Origin: a virus
Virus record (IMG/VR): IMGVR_UViG_3300033571_013924
Span: 1-23,319 of that record
DNA: 23,319 nt
Reading direction: 5' to 3' (one strand)
Shown: positions 6,065 to 14,047 of the stretch, piece by piece
Layout of the letters: each line of letters opens with the position of its first letter
Position numbering within the stretch: position 1 is the first letter of the stretch
The notes under the pieces: generated by a model
The model's database searches: none
The model's input: only the letters and a program-made list of their open reading frames with translations
What the model was told of the DNA's origin: nothing
Translations under genes and position numbers: made by a program

Positions 6065-6546
6065 TGAGCGCAGCTGGCTCCGGCAACTCCAACATCTTCC
6101 TGGCCAAAGCCTACAGCAAGAGCCGCAAGCGCTGCCGTGAGGTGGGATGCTCCACCGAGCGGGAGCTGGCCAAGGCCATGCAGACGCTGACCGGCGTCAC
6201 GTTCGCCCGCAACCTAAAACAGTATCAGGTTGCGGGAGGGCAAGATATAATAGCGGTCGAGGAGTGTGCTTGGCGCAAGGTGTACATCGAGTGCAAGTAC
6301 CGCCGCACGCCCACCGTGCACGAGCTGCGGCGGATAGCGACGAAGACTGTTGCGTCCGCGCAGGCGGCAGGGTACGACTTAGTTCTGCTGGCGTTGCGCA
6401 AGTACGGGTCGACCGAGTTCCGCGGATGGATATACACAGGCGAGCTGCCAGAGATCCCGCACGCGGCCAGTGTGGACACTGTGACCGTACCGCTAGCAAT
6501 GGCGGTCCAAATGATCGAGCAACATTTCACGTGGGAGGGTAAATAA
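6064..6546 (+). CDS. PD-(D/E)xK nuclease candidate (resolvase-like)
   Basis: 160 residues. The ATG at 6064 overlaps the previous TAA by one base; the longer frame from 5926 is rejected because it would run through the membrane protein gene. The centre has the pattern of a PD-(D/E)xK nuclease: an early helix with E34, then GGQD with D61, then a strand with E76-x-K78 (YIECKYR), then a helix with R/K residues (TVHELRRIATKTVASAQAAG) and a strand (YDLVLLALR). This resembles archaeal-type Holliday-junction resolvases and phage nucleases, which cut branched DNA using metal. Neighbouring polymerase, helicase and reductase genes fit a recombination or DNA-processing role. No close family can be named from sequence alone. 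Confidence 0.65.
   Translation: MSAAGSGNSNIFLAKAYSKSRKRCREVGCSTERELAKAMQTLTGVTFARNLKQYQVAGGQDIIAVEECAWRKVYIECKYRRTPTVHELRRIATKTVASAQAAGYDLVLLALRKYGSTEFRGWIYTGELPEIPHAASVDTVTVPLAMAVQMIEQHFTWEGK
6533..6539 (+). promoter_or_regulatory. Ribosome binding site of the reductase
   Basis: GGGAGGG lies 6 bases before the ATG at 6546 and decides this start, which overlaps the preceding TAA by one base. Confidence 0.7.
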
Positions 6547-8789
6547 TGCAAGAAGTGAGTAGAGACGTACTGATCGAGAAATACTGCAAGAACGGGGAGA
6601 CGACCACGCTGGAAGTCTTTCACCGCGTGGCCAGGGCGCTGGCCTCAGTAGAGAACCACCCGGACGAGTGGGGGGCGAAATTCTACGCGGCGATGCTGAC
6701 CGGCTTCATCCCCGCCGGCCGTATCATGTCGGCCGCTGGCACGGACCTGGAAGCGACGCTGATTAACTGCTTCGTGCAGCCGGTCGGCGACGCGGTGCGG
6801 GGCGTGGACAAGAACGGCAAGCCGGGTATCTATCCGGCGCTCGAGATGGCGGCGGAGACGATGCGCCGCGGGGGTGGTGTTGGCTATGACTTCAGTTCGA
6901 TCCGCCCGAAGGGCGCTTGGGTGGCTTCTACTAAGTCACACGCTTCTGGTCCTATCTCTTATATGCGGGTGTTCGACAAGTCATGTGAGACTGTCGAATC
7001 CGCAGGTTCTCGGCGTGGGGCACAAATGGGGGTGTTACGAATCGATCACCCTGACATTCTGAACTTCATCAAGGCCAAGCAGGTCAAGGGTGAACTGACC
7101 AACTTCAACATCTCGGTCGGCATCACGGACGCGTTCATGCGCGCGGTGGAGGACGGTACCACGTGGAAGTGCGAGCATTCTGGCGTGAAAGCCGAGTTCG
7201 TCGCGCGCCAACTATGGGACGAGATCATGCGCTCCACGTACGACCACGCGGAGCCTGGTGTTGTCTTTCTGGACAACATCCGCGACGGCAACCCGCTGCG
7301 CCAATTCGAGAAGATCGAAGCCACAAACCCGTGCGGAGAGCAGCCGCTGCCCGACTACGGTTGCTGCTGCCTCGGCAGCATCGACCTGACCCGGTTCGTG
7401 CTGCATCCGTTCACGGATGACGCGAAGTTCTCTTTCACCAAGTTTTACTCGGTGGTCCGCCCCGCCGTGCGAATGCTGGACAACGTGTTGGACCTGACCT
7501 ACTGGCCGCTGCCCGAGCAAAAGGTTGAGGCGATGGCCAAACGCCGAATCGGGCTTGGCTTTACCGGCCTAGGCGACGCGTTCATCATGCTGGGTTATAA
7601 GTACGGCTCCTCCGAGGCTGTAGCGTTTGCGCGTGCAGTGGCTTCAGGCATGTTGACAGAAGCTTACGCTGTGTCCGAAGAGCTGGGTAAAGAGAAAGGT
7701 ATCCCGGAAGTCTGCAAGAAGGCAGGAATCGCGCGCCGCAACAGCCACTTGACCTCAATCGCGCCCACCGGCACGATCTCACTGGCGTTTGCGGACAACG
7801 CGTCCAACGGGATCGAGCCTCCGTTCTCCTGGAAGTACGACCGCAAAAAGCGGATGCCGGACGGCTCGGAAAAGCACTATGTGGTGGAGGACCACGCCTA
7901 CCGGTTGTACAAAGAGAAGTTCGGTGGAGAACCGCCGTTGGGGAGACTAGAGTGGGTGTCCGCTCTGGACCTCTCGGTGGAGGATCACCTAGCCATCCAG
8001 GCAGCGGTGCAACCCTTCGTTGATTCCGCGATCTCGAAGACGGTGAACGTGCCCGAGGACTACCCGTTCGAGGACTTCAAGGAACTGTATTGGCGGGCCT
8101 GGAAGCTGGGGTTGAAGGGTGTCGCCACGTACCGCCCGTCACCGACACGCGGGGCGGTGTTGACAGTGTCGAAAGATACGCCAGTGAAACCGGTCACCGC
8201 CGGCACCGGTACCGGATCAAGTATGGAGGTAAAGGTGAATGTGGATAAACCTGCTCTTGCGTTGCGCTTCAAACATCGCCCCCGTACATCCGGCGGAAAT
8301 CCGAGTCGGACCTATTGGGTCGATCATCCCGGCGGCAATTTCTCAATTACCATCGGGTGCCTCGATGATGACCCACGCCCATTCGAAGTCTGGGTTAACG
8401 GGGTGGGCGCCTCCCCGGCACTCGGCGCGCTGGCTAAGGCTTTGTCCCTGGACATGAGGGTTGAAGACCCGTCATGGCTCTCGCTGAAGCTGGCACAACT
8501 GAAGGACTACCCGGAGCACAACGGAGCGTTCTGGGCGCCGGTGCCGGGCAAGGAGAAGAAACGGCTGTACCCGTCGTCTATAGCCTATCTGGCGGACGTG
8601 GTGGAGTACGAAGTCAAGCGGCTGGGACCAAGTTTGGTGGAGCAGATTGCGACCAACGTAGCGGAGAACAACCAGCTGTATCACAAATTAGCTGGTATCG
8701 GTCAGTGCCCGGAGTGCGGCTCTGGTTTGGTCAAGCGTGACGGGTGCAAGGAGTGCCCGGAGTGCGGTTACAAAGGAGACTGTGGATGA
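6546..8789 (+). CDS. nrdJ: Adenosylcobalamin-dependent (class II) ribonucleotide reductase
   Basis: 747 residues; reduces ribonucleotides to deoxyribonucleotides using a B12-derived radical, supplying dNTPs for phage replication with or without oxygen. The active site NPCGE has N261, thiyl C263 and E265. By family analogy the redox pair is C75 (INCFVQP) and C274 (in CCCLGSID). The phosphate-binding loop is PTGTIS at 407-412. There is no N-terminal ATP-cone, so overall activity is probably not under dATP feedback. A Thr/Gly linker near 545-560 leads to a TSCPD-like domain (about 560-690). The C-terminus has C721-x2-C724, C734-x2-C737-x2-C740 and C746, a zinc-ribbon and redox tail that passes electrons to the active site. 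No separate small subunit or activase gene is present, as expected for class II. Confidence 0.95.
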   Translation: MQEVSRDVLIEKYCKNGETTTLEVFHRVARALASVENHPDEWGAKFYAAMLTGFIPAGRIMSAAGTDLEATLINCFVQPVGDAVRGVDKNGKPGIYPALEMAAETMRRGGGVGYDFSSIRPKGAWVASTKSHASGPISYMRVFDKSCETVESAGSRRGAQMGVLRIDHPDILNFIKAKQVKGELTNFNISVGITDAFMRAVEDGTTWKCEHSGVKAEFVARQLWDEIMRSTYDHAEPGVVFLDNIRDGNPLRQFEKIEATNPCGEQPLPDYGCCCLGSIDLTRFVLHPFTDDAKFSFTKFYSVVRPAVRMLDNVLDLTYWPLPEQKVEAMAKRRIGLGFTGLGDAFIMLGYKYGSSEAVAFARAVASGMLTEAYAVSEELGKEKGIPEVCKKAGIARRNSHLTSIAPTGTISLAFADNASNGIEPPFSWKYDRKKRMPDGSEKHYVVEDHAYRLYKEKFGGEPPLGRLEWVSALDLSVEDHLAIQAAVQPFVDSAISKTVNVPEDYPFEDFKELYWRAWKLGLKGVATYRPSPTRGAVLTVSKDTPVKPVTAGTGTGSSMEVKVNVDKPALALRFKHRPRTSGGNPSRTYWVDHPGGNFSITIGCLDDDPRPFEVWVNGVGASPALGALAKALSLDMRVEDPSWLSLKLAQLKDYPEHNGAFWAPVPGKEKKRLYPSSIAYLADVVEYEVKRLGPSLVEQIATNVAENNQLYHKLAGIGQCPECGSGLVKRDGCKECPECGYKGDCG

Positions 8790-9121
8790 GCAAAGCAAGC
8801 GAAAGACAGGTCGGCGGTAGCCACTACACCGACATGAAGATCCAGCCGTTCACCTTCTCGATGGCGAACGGCCTGGACCCGATGCGGCACACGATCATCA
8901 AGTACGTGTGCCGCAAGAAAGGCGGGAAGGAAGATCTGCTGAAGGCCCGGCACACGCTGGACCTTCTGCTGGAGTGGGAGTACCCGGAGGAAGAGAAGAA
9001 GCACTCAGGAGTCCCGTCCTGGGCGTTGTCACGGAACCCGTTGTACGCAAAGCTATCGCGTCAAAAGGACATCGAGGACGCCTCCCCGGAGTATCCGGCC
9101 GAGGAGATCTGGGGCTGCTAG
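8786..9121 (+). CDS. DUF3310 protein (T7 gp1.7-like)
   Basis: 111 residues. The ATG at 8786 overlaps the reductase stop (ATGA) and follows AAAGGAG at 8772-8778; a longer frame from 8744 is rejected. Residues 9-63 carry the DUF3310 pattern: GGSHYTDMKIQPF, a short helix with NGLDP, then IIKYVCRKKGGKEDLLKARHTL. This domain is found in T7 gene 1.7, a nucleotide kinase, and in many phage replication modules. A role in nucleotide metabolism fits its position behind the reductase, but nucleotide kinase activity cannot be assumed for a short protein. The last 45 residues are unrelated to the domain. Its TAG is shared head-on with the stop of the last minus-strand gene. Confidence 0.88.
   Translation: MSKASERQVGGSHYTDMKIQPFTFSMANGLDPMRHTIIKYVCRKKGGKEDLLKARHTLDLLLEWEYPEEEKKHSGVPSWALSRNPLYAKLSRQKDIEDASPEYPAEEIWGC
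9118..9121. other. Shared CTAG: overlapping convergent stop codons
   Basis: The palindrome CTAG is read as TAG on the plus strand (9119-9121) and as TAG on the minus strand (9120-9118). The replication and structural operons therefore overlap by 4 bases tail to tail, with no space between them for a normal intergenic terminator. Confidence 0.9.
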
Positions 9122-9426
9122 CTTAGCCCGCCAGCCAAGGCGCCAACAATGGCGCCTAAGGCTGTCCCAATGCCCGGCATTAGTGTCGACCCAGCCACTG
9201 CCCCTGAGAGCGCCCCCATCCCCGCGCCCGCTCCACGCTGCAAACCGGACTTCCCGGCGGGGCCGGGAGTTCCAATCTGACTCTGCATCTGCGAGTAAGG
9301 CTTAGGGTCCCACTGCGCAGGCTTTACACCAATCTGATCCCCAGGCTGCGCGCTCATCTGCATGAGCGCGTTGGCCAGCATCTTCGGGTCCGCCCCGCGA
9401 GGCGGTTGACCCATGAAGTTTGCCAT
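9118..9426 (-). CDS. Small Gly-zipper virion-associated candidate, 102 residues
   Basis: The last gene of the structural operon. The ATG (9426-9424) overlaps the previous TAA by one base and has GGAGGG at 9435-9440. The N-terminal half is polar with Met/Gln (ALMQMSAQPGDQIG). The C-terminal 40 residues are hydrophobic and Gly/Ala-rich (GAGMGALSGAVAG, then TALGAIVGALAGG), with Gly spaced like a glycine zipper, so it could insert into or span a membrane. Similar small Gly-rich proteins sit at the end of phage structural operons, where they may be minor virion or ejection proteins. A holin role is possible but there is no endolysin beside it. The gene is in normal frame despite its low complexity. 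Confidence 0.6.
   Translation of the reverse strand: MANFMGQPPRGADPKMLANALMQMSAQPGDQIGVKPAQWDPKPYSQMQSQIGTPGPAGKSGLQRGAGAGMGALSGAVAGSTLMPGIGTALGAIVGALAGGLS
9133..9163. other. Hairpin near the convergent gene ends
   Basis: AGGCGCC (9138-9144) and GGCGCCT (9151-9157) form a perfect 7-bp stem around AACAAT. It is extended by AGCC/GGCT at 9133-9136 and 9160-9163 across a small bulge. It lies 12 bases after the plus-strand stop and inside the end of the last minus-strand gene. There is no T-run on either side, so it is not a classical intrinsic terminator, but it may pause RNA polymerase or protect the 3' end. Confidence 0.45.
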
Positions 9427-9944
9427 TACACCATCCCTCCGAAATAGCCCATGCGGACAGGCGCGCCCACGTGGTATCCTGGACCGCGCGCGACAGGCGC
9501 GTACTTGTTGATCGGGTCTTCAGGCATTGGCGGCGCCAACGGTGCCATCGGCAGCGGGTCCGACAATGTGGGCACCGGCATGATAGTAGCGTCTGGGGTC
9601 GCAGGGGCTGCCGGAGCGGGGCCTGCTGGAGCAGGTACGGCAGGAGCTGCGCCCCACTTCCCGTTTGCGCCCTGCGCCATGTGGTTGCGCGCCGCCCACG
9701 CAGCCTGCGTCGCACCAGGCACTACTGCCGGCCCAGCGCCGCCGAGGGGGGAGTATCCATAGTTCTGGCCGCTGCGGTCTGCGCCGGGAACGCCTGCCGC
9801 CCCACCGTACGACGGAGTGGCGCCCAGCATGGAGCCAAACGACCCTGTTGCGGGTGCCCCGCCGAAGCGTGGTCCCGTGTTCCGACTAAACTGAGACGGT
9901 GCCGCCCCAGAGCTACCTCGGCCGCCACCAGTGAAATCAACCAT
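9426..9944 (-). CDS. Gly/Ala/Pro-rich virion protein candidate, 172 residues
   Basis: The ATG (9944-9942) overlaps the preceding stop by one base and has GGGAG about 9 bases upstream. The sequence is low-complexity: Gly/Ser/Phe-rich in the first 75 residues (GGGRGSSGAAPSQF), then Ala/Pro-rich (AAPAVPAPAGPAPAAPATP), then a short tail (INKYAPVARGPGYHVG). No membrane segment is strong, and I recognise no enzyme motif. Such disordered, Pro/Ala-rich proteins behind fibre genes may be fibre-associated or virion-internal proteins. The opposite strand carries long open frames here, but only because the GC-rich sequence lacks stops. Confidence 0.6.
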   Translation of the reverse strand: MVDFTGGGRGSSGAAPSQFSRNTGPRFGGAPATGSFGSMLGATPSYGGAAGVPGADRSGQNYGYSPLGGAGPAVVPGATQAAWAARNHMAQGANGKWGAAPAVPAPAGPAPAAPATPDATIMPVPTLSDPLPMAPLAPPMPEDPINKYAPVARGPGYHVGAPVRMGYFGGMV

Positions 9945-11326
9945 CAGAAGAACTCCCAGATTACAACAACACCATCACCGCCGGTCTGCCCCGTCTGCGT
10001 GGGGCTGCCGCCGGCACCTGTTTTCCCGCCACCGCCACCGCCATATCCGGGCGTGTTCGAGCCACCGCCACCGCCGTAGAAAGACACCCAGCCGCCGAAC
10101 CCCCAGCCGTTGCCAGAGGCGCCGCCACGGGGCGCGGGCGCGTAGGAGGAATACCCTACTGCCGGAGTTACAAAAAACCCTGGTTGGCCGTCCTCGCCAC
10201 TGATCATAATAAGCCCACCGGAAGCGTTCCCACCGTTTCCGCCGAACAGGCTTACTTGCGGCATGAGAACAGTAACGTTATACTGGTTAGCGGGTGCCGC
10301 CGCGCCGCCCGCACCCCCGCCAGCCGAGAACGAACCCATGGACGATGACCCGCCCGCGGAACCGGCAGTACCGCCCGCGCCGACTGTGACGTAATACGAA
10401 GACGCGATGCTGGTTATGATACCCAAGCAGTATGCACCGCCGCCCCCCGCGCAGGATTGGCCGCCGTAGTTAGCGGCCTGCGAACCGCACGTTCCGCCAC
10501 CGCCACCGCCGCCTACCAGCTCCACGATAATCATTCGCGTGCCGTTGGTAACGGTGTGCGTGCCCGAACCGGTGCGCACTGTCCGCTTGTAGTGCCCACA
10601 CACAGCGGAACCTACACTGCCGCGGCTACCATATGACTGTCCGGTGAGGCCGCGTAGCGTGGTAGGCCAGGATGAATCCGCGATCACGCGGGTCTCGCCC
10701 GTCTCTATCCGCGCTACGTTGTTCTGCAGTACGCTAACCGCGCCCGTGTACGTGAAGTTTGGGCTGTCCAGATTCCCGCTAGTGCTCGCGGTAAGATAAA
10801 GGGAATCCCCCGTCACGTTGGTAATGGCAGACGTAACAGTGGCCATCGTTGTCGGCGCAAGCGACATCGACGCCGAGGTGAACGTGTACACGGTAGAGAA
10901 CAGCTTGATCAACGTCGCTGAAATCTCTACGTTGAGCGTCTTGAACAGGGACGACGTGGTTTCGAGCAGGGTCGTGCTGCCCGCCGCGTTCTTGATCTTG
11001 AACGAGTCTGTCAAGAACTCGGTCAGCGCCGAGCCCACACGACCCAAGTAGTTCGACAAACCGGTGAACGCCACCTGGCCTGCGCCAATACGGTACAGGC
11101 CGGTAGATGTCTCCGCTTGATAGGTCAATGATGGTGCGACCGCTGATCCGCTGATAAGTTCCAGCGGCCCGTCCAACGGAGTGCGTCCGTCGATGCAGTA
11201 GCTCTCGGTCAACGCGTCCGCTATGTCCGACAGCGTGTCATTTGCCCACTCACTGGTGATAACATCACCAGAAACGACGGGGTTCCCGGCGGGGAGTGAG
11301 TATGTGCCGGTAATGTCGCGCGGCAT
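9944..11326 (-). CDS. Tail fibre with glycine-rich tip, paralogue 1
   Basis: 460 residues; probably a host-recognition fibre. Residues 1-42 (GTYSLP, NPVVSG, SEWANDTLSDIADALTES) match the N-terminus of the next gene upstream and are the likely virion attachment region. A second shared motif, AETSTGLYR, is at 71-79. The middle (about 100-250) is Ser/Thr-rich beta structure. From about 255 the sequence is very Gly-rich: GTHTVTNGTRMIIVELVGG followed by runs of Gly and a final VVVIWEFF. This matches the glycine-rich fibre tips seen in many phages, which can fold as polyglycine-type layers and carry variable receptor-binding loops. Cysteines occur only in a few places (C44, C243, C280). The gene ends overlapping the next ATG (ATGA). 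Confidence 0.85.
   Translation of the reverse strand: MPRDITGTYSLPAGNPVVSGDVITSEWANDTLSDIADALTESYCIDGRTPLDGPLELISGSAVAPSLTYQAETSTGLYRIGAGQVAFTGLSNYLGRVGSALTEFLTDSFKIKNAAGSTTLLETTSSLFKTLNVEISATLIKLFSTVYTFTSASMSLAPTTMATVTSAITNVTGDSLYLTASTSGNLDSPNFTYTGAVSVLQNNVARIETGETRVIADSSWPTTLRGLTGQSYGSRGSVGSAVCGHYKRTVRTGSGTHTVTNGTRMIIVELVGGGGGGGTCGSQAANYGGQSCAGGGGAYCLGIITSIASSYYVTVGAGGTAGSAGGSSSMGSFSAGGGAGGAAAPANQYNVTVLMPQVSLFGGNGGNASGGLIMISGEDGQPGFFVTPAVGYSSYAPAPRGGASGNGWGFGGWVSFYGGGGGSNTPGYGGGGGGKTGAGGSPTQTGQTGGDGVVVIWEFF
11304..11326 (-). repeat. Start-region repeat, copy 1
   Basis: These 23 bases include the ATG and first codons of fibre 1 and match the start of fibre 2 (12430-12452) at 22 of 23 positions. 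They mark the conserved N-terminus and could be a site for recombination between the two genes. Confidence 0.7.
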
Positions 11327-11327
11327 G

Positions 11328-12452
11328 TCACGCCCACTCGCGAATGATTATGGCGCCGGCGGTGCCGTCATTGCCGTCAACCGCTGAATCGTTCTGGTCC
11401 GCCCACTTGCCCGAGGCGCCATTGCCCGGACCCGCGCCGGCAGCCGACATACCGGACGCTTTCGATGTGTACGGGAACGCCGAGCCGCCCCCCACCCCAC
11501 CGCGCGCGATACCGCCTACCCCGTTGCCGCCGGTAAGCACTACGTGTTTCGTTCCGGGTGACCCCGCAGCGCCGTTAATCTTGATGTCGCCGGTGCCACC
11601 GGTTCCTCCTGCGCCACCAGCCACTTCACCCTGGTATGCCGTGGCGGAGTTGGTGGCCGTAGTCGTGCCGCCTGCACTGCCAGTGCCGCCCGAGGCACTT
11701 ACACGCAACGTGGAGGACGTGCCGCCAGTCACGGTGGACGCCCCTCCGTTCCCGCCAGCGCCGCCGCCCGTACCGCCCGTACCTGCCGCGCCGATCGACA
11801 ACGTGTACGTGGCCTCTACCTGGGTGCCGGTCAGGATGTGGCGAACAAACTCGCCGCCCCCACCGCCGCCGTTTGCCGTGATCTGATACGTGGTAGATGC
11901 TGCCGTGGCTGGCAGTGCCCCCGCACCGCCGCCGCCGCCGACCGCCATAATCTCGATCATCCGGGCGCCGGGCGTGGTCGTGTGCGTAGCCGCGCCGGGC
12001 GTGGTGTACCACGTCTCGCCGATCAACCCGTACATGGGCACGCCAGCAGTCGCATCGTCAGGCGCGATACGCAGCCCGATGTGCGCCGAGGCGGTGCCCG
12101 GCCAGCCGGATTGCTTGACAAAGTCAATGTTCTGGTTGACTTGGGTTTTGGTGGCGTTGTACACCCACTTTACGGCGGCTGCCACAACGAACACGATCTT
12201 GTTTGACGCTGCTCGGTACCAACCGGTGTTGGTTTCAGCCGCCCACGCGTACCCAGGCGTGGAGCTGGTCCCGGCCCACGCTTTCATCTGGCCTGTAAAC
12301 TGGGTCGTACCGTCCGCAGCCGCAGACTCGGTAAGCGCTTCGGCGATATCGTCCAGCGTTGTGTTAGCCCAGCTGGCGGTGATAGCCGTTCCGGTGATGA
12401 CCGGGTTAACAGTTCCGGGAAGGTTGTACGTGCCGGTAATGTCGCGAGGCAT
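11328..12452 (-). CDS. Tail fibre with glycine-rich tip, paralogue 2
   Basis: 374 residues. It shares with its neighbour the opening MPRDITGTY-LP, NPVITG, SWANTTLDDIAEALTES and the later AETNTGWYR (72-80). It then diverges: the middle is shorter (about 100-150, with QNIDFVKQSGW and GLRIAPDD), and the Gly-rich tip begins near 155 (HTTTPGARMIEIMAVGG) and runs to the end, closing with AIIIREWA. Tip sequences of the two fibres are clearly different in their loops, as expected if they bind different receptors. The ATG (12452-12450) has GGAG upstream and overlaps the previous stop by one base. It ends one base before the start of fibre 1, so both are made from one transcript. Confidence 0.85.
   Translation of the reverse strand: MPRDITGTYNLPGTVNPVITGTAITASWANTTLDDIAEALTESAAADGTTQFTGQMKAWAGTSSTPGYAWAAETNTGWYRAASNKIVFVVAAAVKWVYNATKTQVNQNIDFVKQSGWPGTASAHIGLRIAPDDATAGVPMYGLIGETWYTTPGAATHTTTPGARMIEIMAVGGGGGAGALPATAASTTYQITANGGGGGGEFVRHILTGTQVEATYTLSIGAAGTGGTGGGAGGNGGASTVTGGTSSTLRVSASGGTGSAGGTTTATNSATAYQGEVAGGAGGTGGTGDIKINGAAGSPGTKHVVLTGGNGVGGIARGGVGGGSAFPYTSKASGMSAAGAGPGNGASGKWADQNDSAVDGNDGTAGAIIIREWA
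12430..12452 (-). repeat. Start-region repeat, copy 2
   Basis: Matches 11304-11326 at 22 of 23 positions, including the start codon. Beyond this the DNA of the two genes has drifted although the proteins stay alike. Confidence 0.7.
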
Positions 12453-14047
12453 TATTGCTGCTCCGAATCCATCTGTTGAAGTATCGCCGCAATACGGGCG
12501 GGCGTGAGTTGTTTGTTCATGAGATCAGTCGCACCCAGACCTAGCGCGCGGCCAGCTTGGCTGGTCAATGCCCCTCCGACCAACGCCGGCAGTGCCAGCG
12601 GTAACAAGGCGCCTGCTGTCGCGCCCTCGGCGCCACCTTGGTAGCCGCCCGCGCCCGCGCCCGCCGCGGCGGTGAGTACCTGCAATGCATGCCAGCGGTC
12701 GGACGTGCCTGAGTTGTTCACTCGGCTGTTCAGGTTCTCAGTCATGCCGCGGAGGAACGGGGCTTCCTTGAACCGGGGCATGTCCTTGCCGACCGCAGAG
12801 CTTACCTGCGCGGGCGACGGCCACTGGCCTTTACTCTTCTCTAGCGCTTCGATCAGCGGCTGGGTGTTGGCACGCCATGAGTCAAGGCCTTTGAGGACGT
12901 CGTACGCGGCTCGATCCTGCGTTTTGAGCGGTGCGATCACCTCGTTGGCCTTGCGTCGGTTCACGCTTTCCCAGTCAGCGTTCGCGTTCGGGTTGGTCTG
13001 CTTGTTGCCGAACTGGTCCGCCTTGTCGCGGTAGCCGCGCTGAAATTTCTTCATTCCCGGATAGGGCAGATCCGAAAAGTTCGGATCAACCGGATTCGGG
13101 GTAGCGTCATACGCCGCACGTTCTGGGCTGAACTTGGGCAGTGCGTCAATTCCCTGATCCTCGCGCCACCTCATCAGCTGATCGTTCGGGACCGAAATGG
13201 CGGCCGGTGTTCCGTCAGGCTTCACGCGGTAGTCCAGCGCGGCGCCGTACGCCTTGTGAAAGTTGTCGTTGACTTGGCCGAGGTACTCCATCGGGTCGGC
13301 GGTCTTAGCCGGCCCGTATCCGGGTATGCCGCCGGGAGCTTGATTGGACACGCGCTCAGCCAACACCTTAAACCCTTCATCCTGGGCTCTCTTCCGCGCG
13401 TTCAGCACGCCAGCGCCACCCAGCGCCGAGCCGGTAGCTTCCTCCAGGTTGTTCAGCGCTTTCCCCAACCACTGGTTCTTGTCCACAGCCTGCCCAGTGG
13501 TCATGGGCACGCCAGCGTCAATCATCTCCTTCGCGCCGGTAACGCCGCCAGAGAACTGCCCTGCGGGCATGCCCGGGGCGTACCGCGGAATACCGTTAAG
13601 CGCGTAGCCACCCGCGGCGCCAATGATGCCGGAGCCCAGTGTGCGCAAGTCTGGGCTATAGCCTTCCTTGTCCATACGGTCAAGGTCGTTGATGACCGCG
13701 GTTGAGCCGCCATCCACGAGTGCGTGCTTTAGAAAGCCACCGCCCGTGTTGGGCAGCATGGTCAGACCGGCCAACGTGATCCCGCCGGGTTTGGCTAGGA
13801 ACGAGTCCCGGGATACGGGCTGCTTGGGCTCGCCGGGGAACGGTGATAGCCGCGCGGGCGCGGGCGTAGGTTCGGCGGGTGCCTTGGGCGCGTCCACGCC
13901 AAAGTTGCCGGGAGACGAGATCTGCACGCGGATCGCGCGGAGATGTTCCTCCGCCTGCGCCGCAAGCCTAGAGTCCCCTTTGGCGAGGGCCGCCTCTCGC
14001 AGCTTAAGCAGCCGCTGCGCTTTGTCGTACAGTTCGTTAGAATCCAT
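12452..14047 (-). CDS. Internal virion/DNA-ejection protein candidate, 531 residues
   Basis: Probably a virion protein released into the host with the DNA. Residues 1-42 are a charged coiled-coil-like helix (ELYDKAQRLLKLREAALAKGD). A Pro/Ala-rich linker follows at 52-80. Then come two Gly-rich hydrophobic stretches (GITLAGLTMLP and GSGIIGAAGGYALNG), and a segment LEEATGSALGGAGVLNARKRA (201-221) of the kind common in podovirus ejection proteins. Near the end, 458-505 is a long Gly/Ala hydrophobic region (AAGAGAGG, then LLPLALPALVGGALTS) that could insert in the membrane. No enzyme motif is visible. The ATG lies inside the end of the transglycosylase gene (11-base overlap). The family is inferred from position and composition. 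Confidence 0.65.
   Translation of the reverse strand: MDSNELYDKAQRLLKLREAALAKGDSRLAAQAEEHLRAIRVQISSPGNFGVDAPKAPAEPTPAPARLSPFPGEPKQPVSRDSFLAKPGGITLAGLTMLPNTGGGFLKHALVDGGSTAVINDLDRMDKEGYSPDLRTLGSGIIGAAGGYALNGIPRYAPGMPAGQFSGGVTGAKEMIDAGVPMTTGQAVDKNQWLGKALNNLEEATGSALGGAGVLNARKRAQDEGFKVLAERVSNQAPGGIPGYGPAKTADPMEYLGQVNDNFHKAYGAALDYRVKPDGTPAAISVPNDQLMRWREDQGIDALPKFSPERAAYDATPNPVDPNFSDLPYPGMKKFQRGYRDKADQFGNKQTNPNANADWESVNRRKANEVIAPLKTQDRAAYDVLKGLDSWRANTQPLIEALEKSKGQWPSPAQVSSAVGKDMPRFKEAPFLRGMTENLNSRVNNSGTSDRWHALQVLTAAAGAGAGGYQGGAEGATAGALLPLALPALVGGALTSQAGRALGLGATDLMNKQLTPARIAAILQQMDSEQQ

Noticed and set aside
7655-7690. TTGACA in the reductase gene as an internal promoter
   Set aside because: No -10 box at a suitable distance; the same holds for TTGACA near 8159.
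9420-10079. Plus-strand frame with a Pro-rich end opposite the fibre and Gly-rich genes
   Set aside because: The Pro-runs are the reverse complement of Gly codons; the frame has no start signal and lies over two real genes.
9944-12452. Diversity-generating retroelement acting on the fibres
   Set aside because: No reverse transcriptase, template repeat or adenine-biased variable repeat pair is visible in the window; the shared start sequence is explained by gene duplication.
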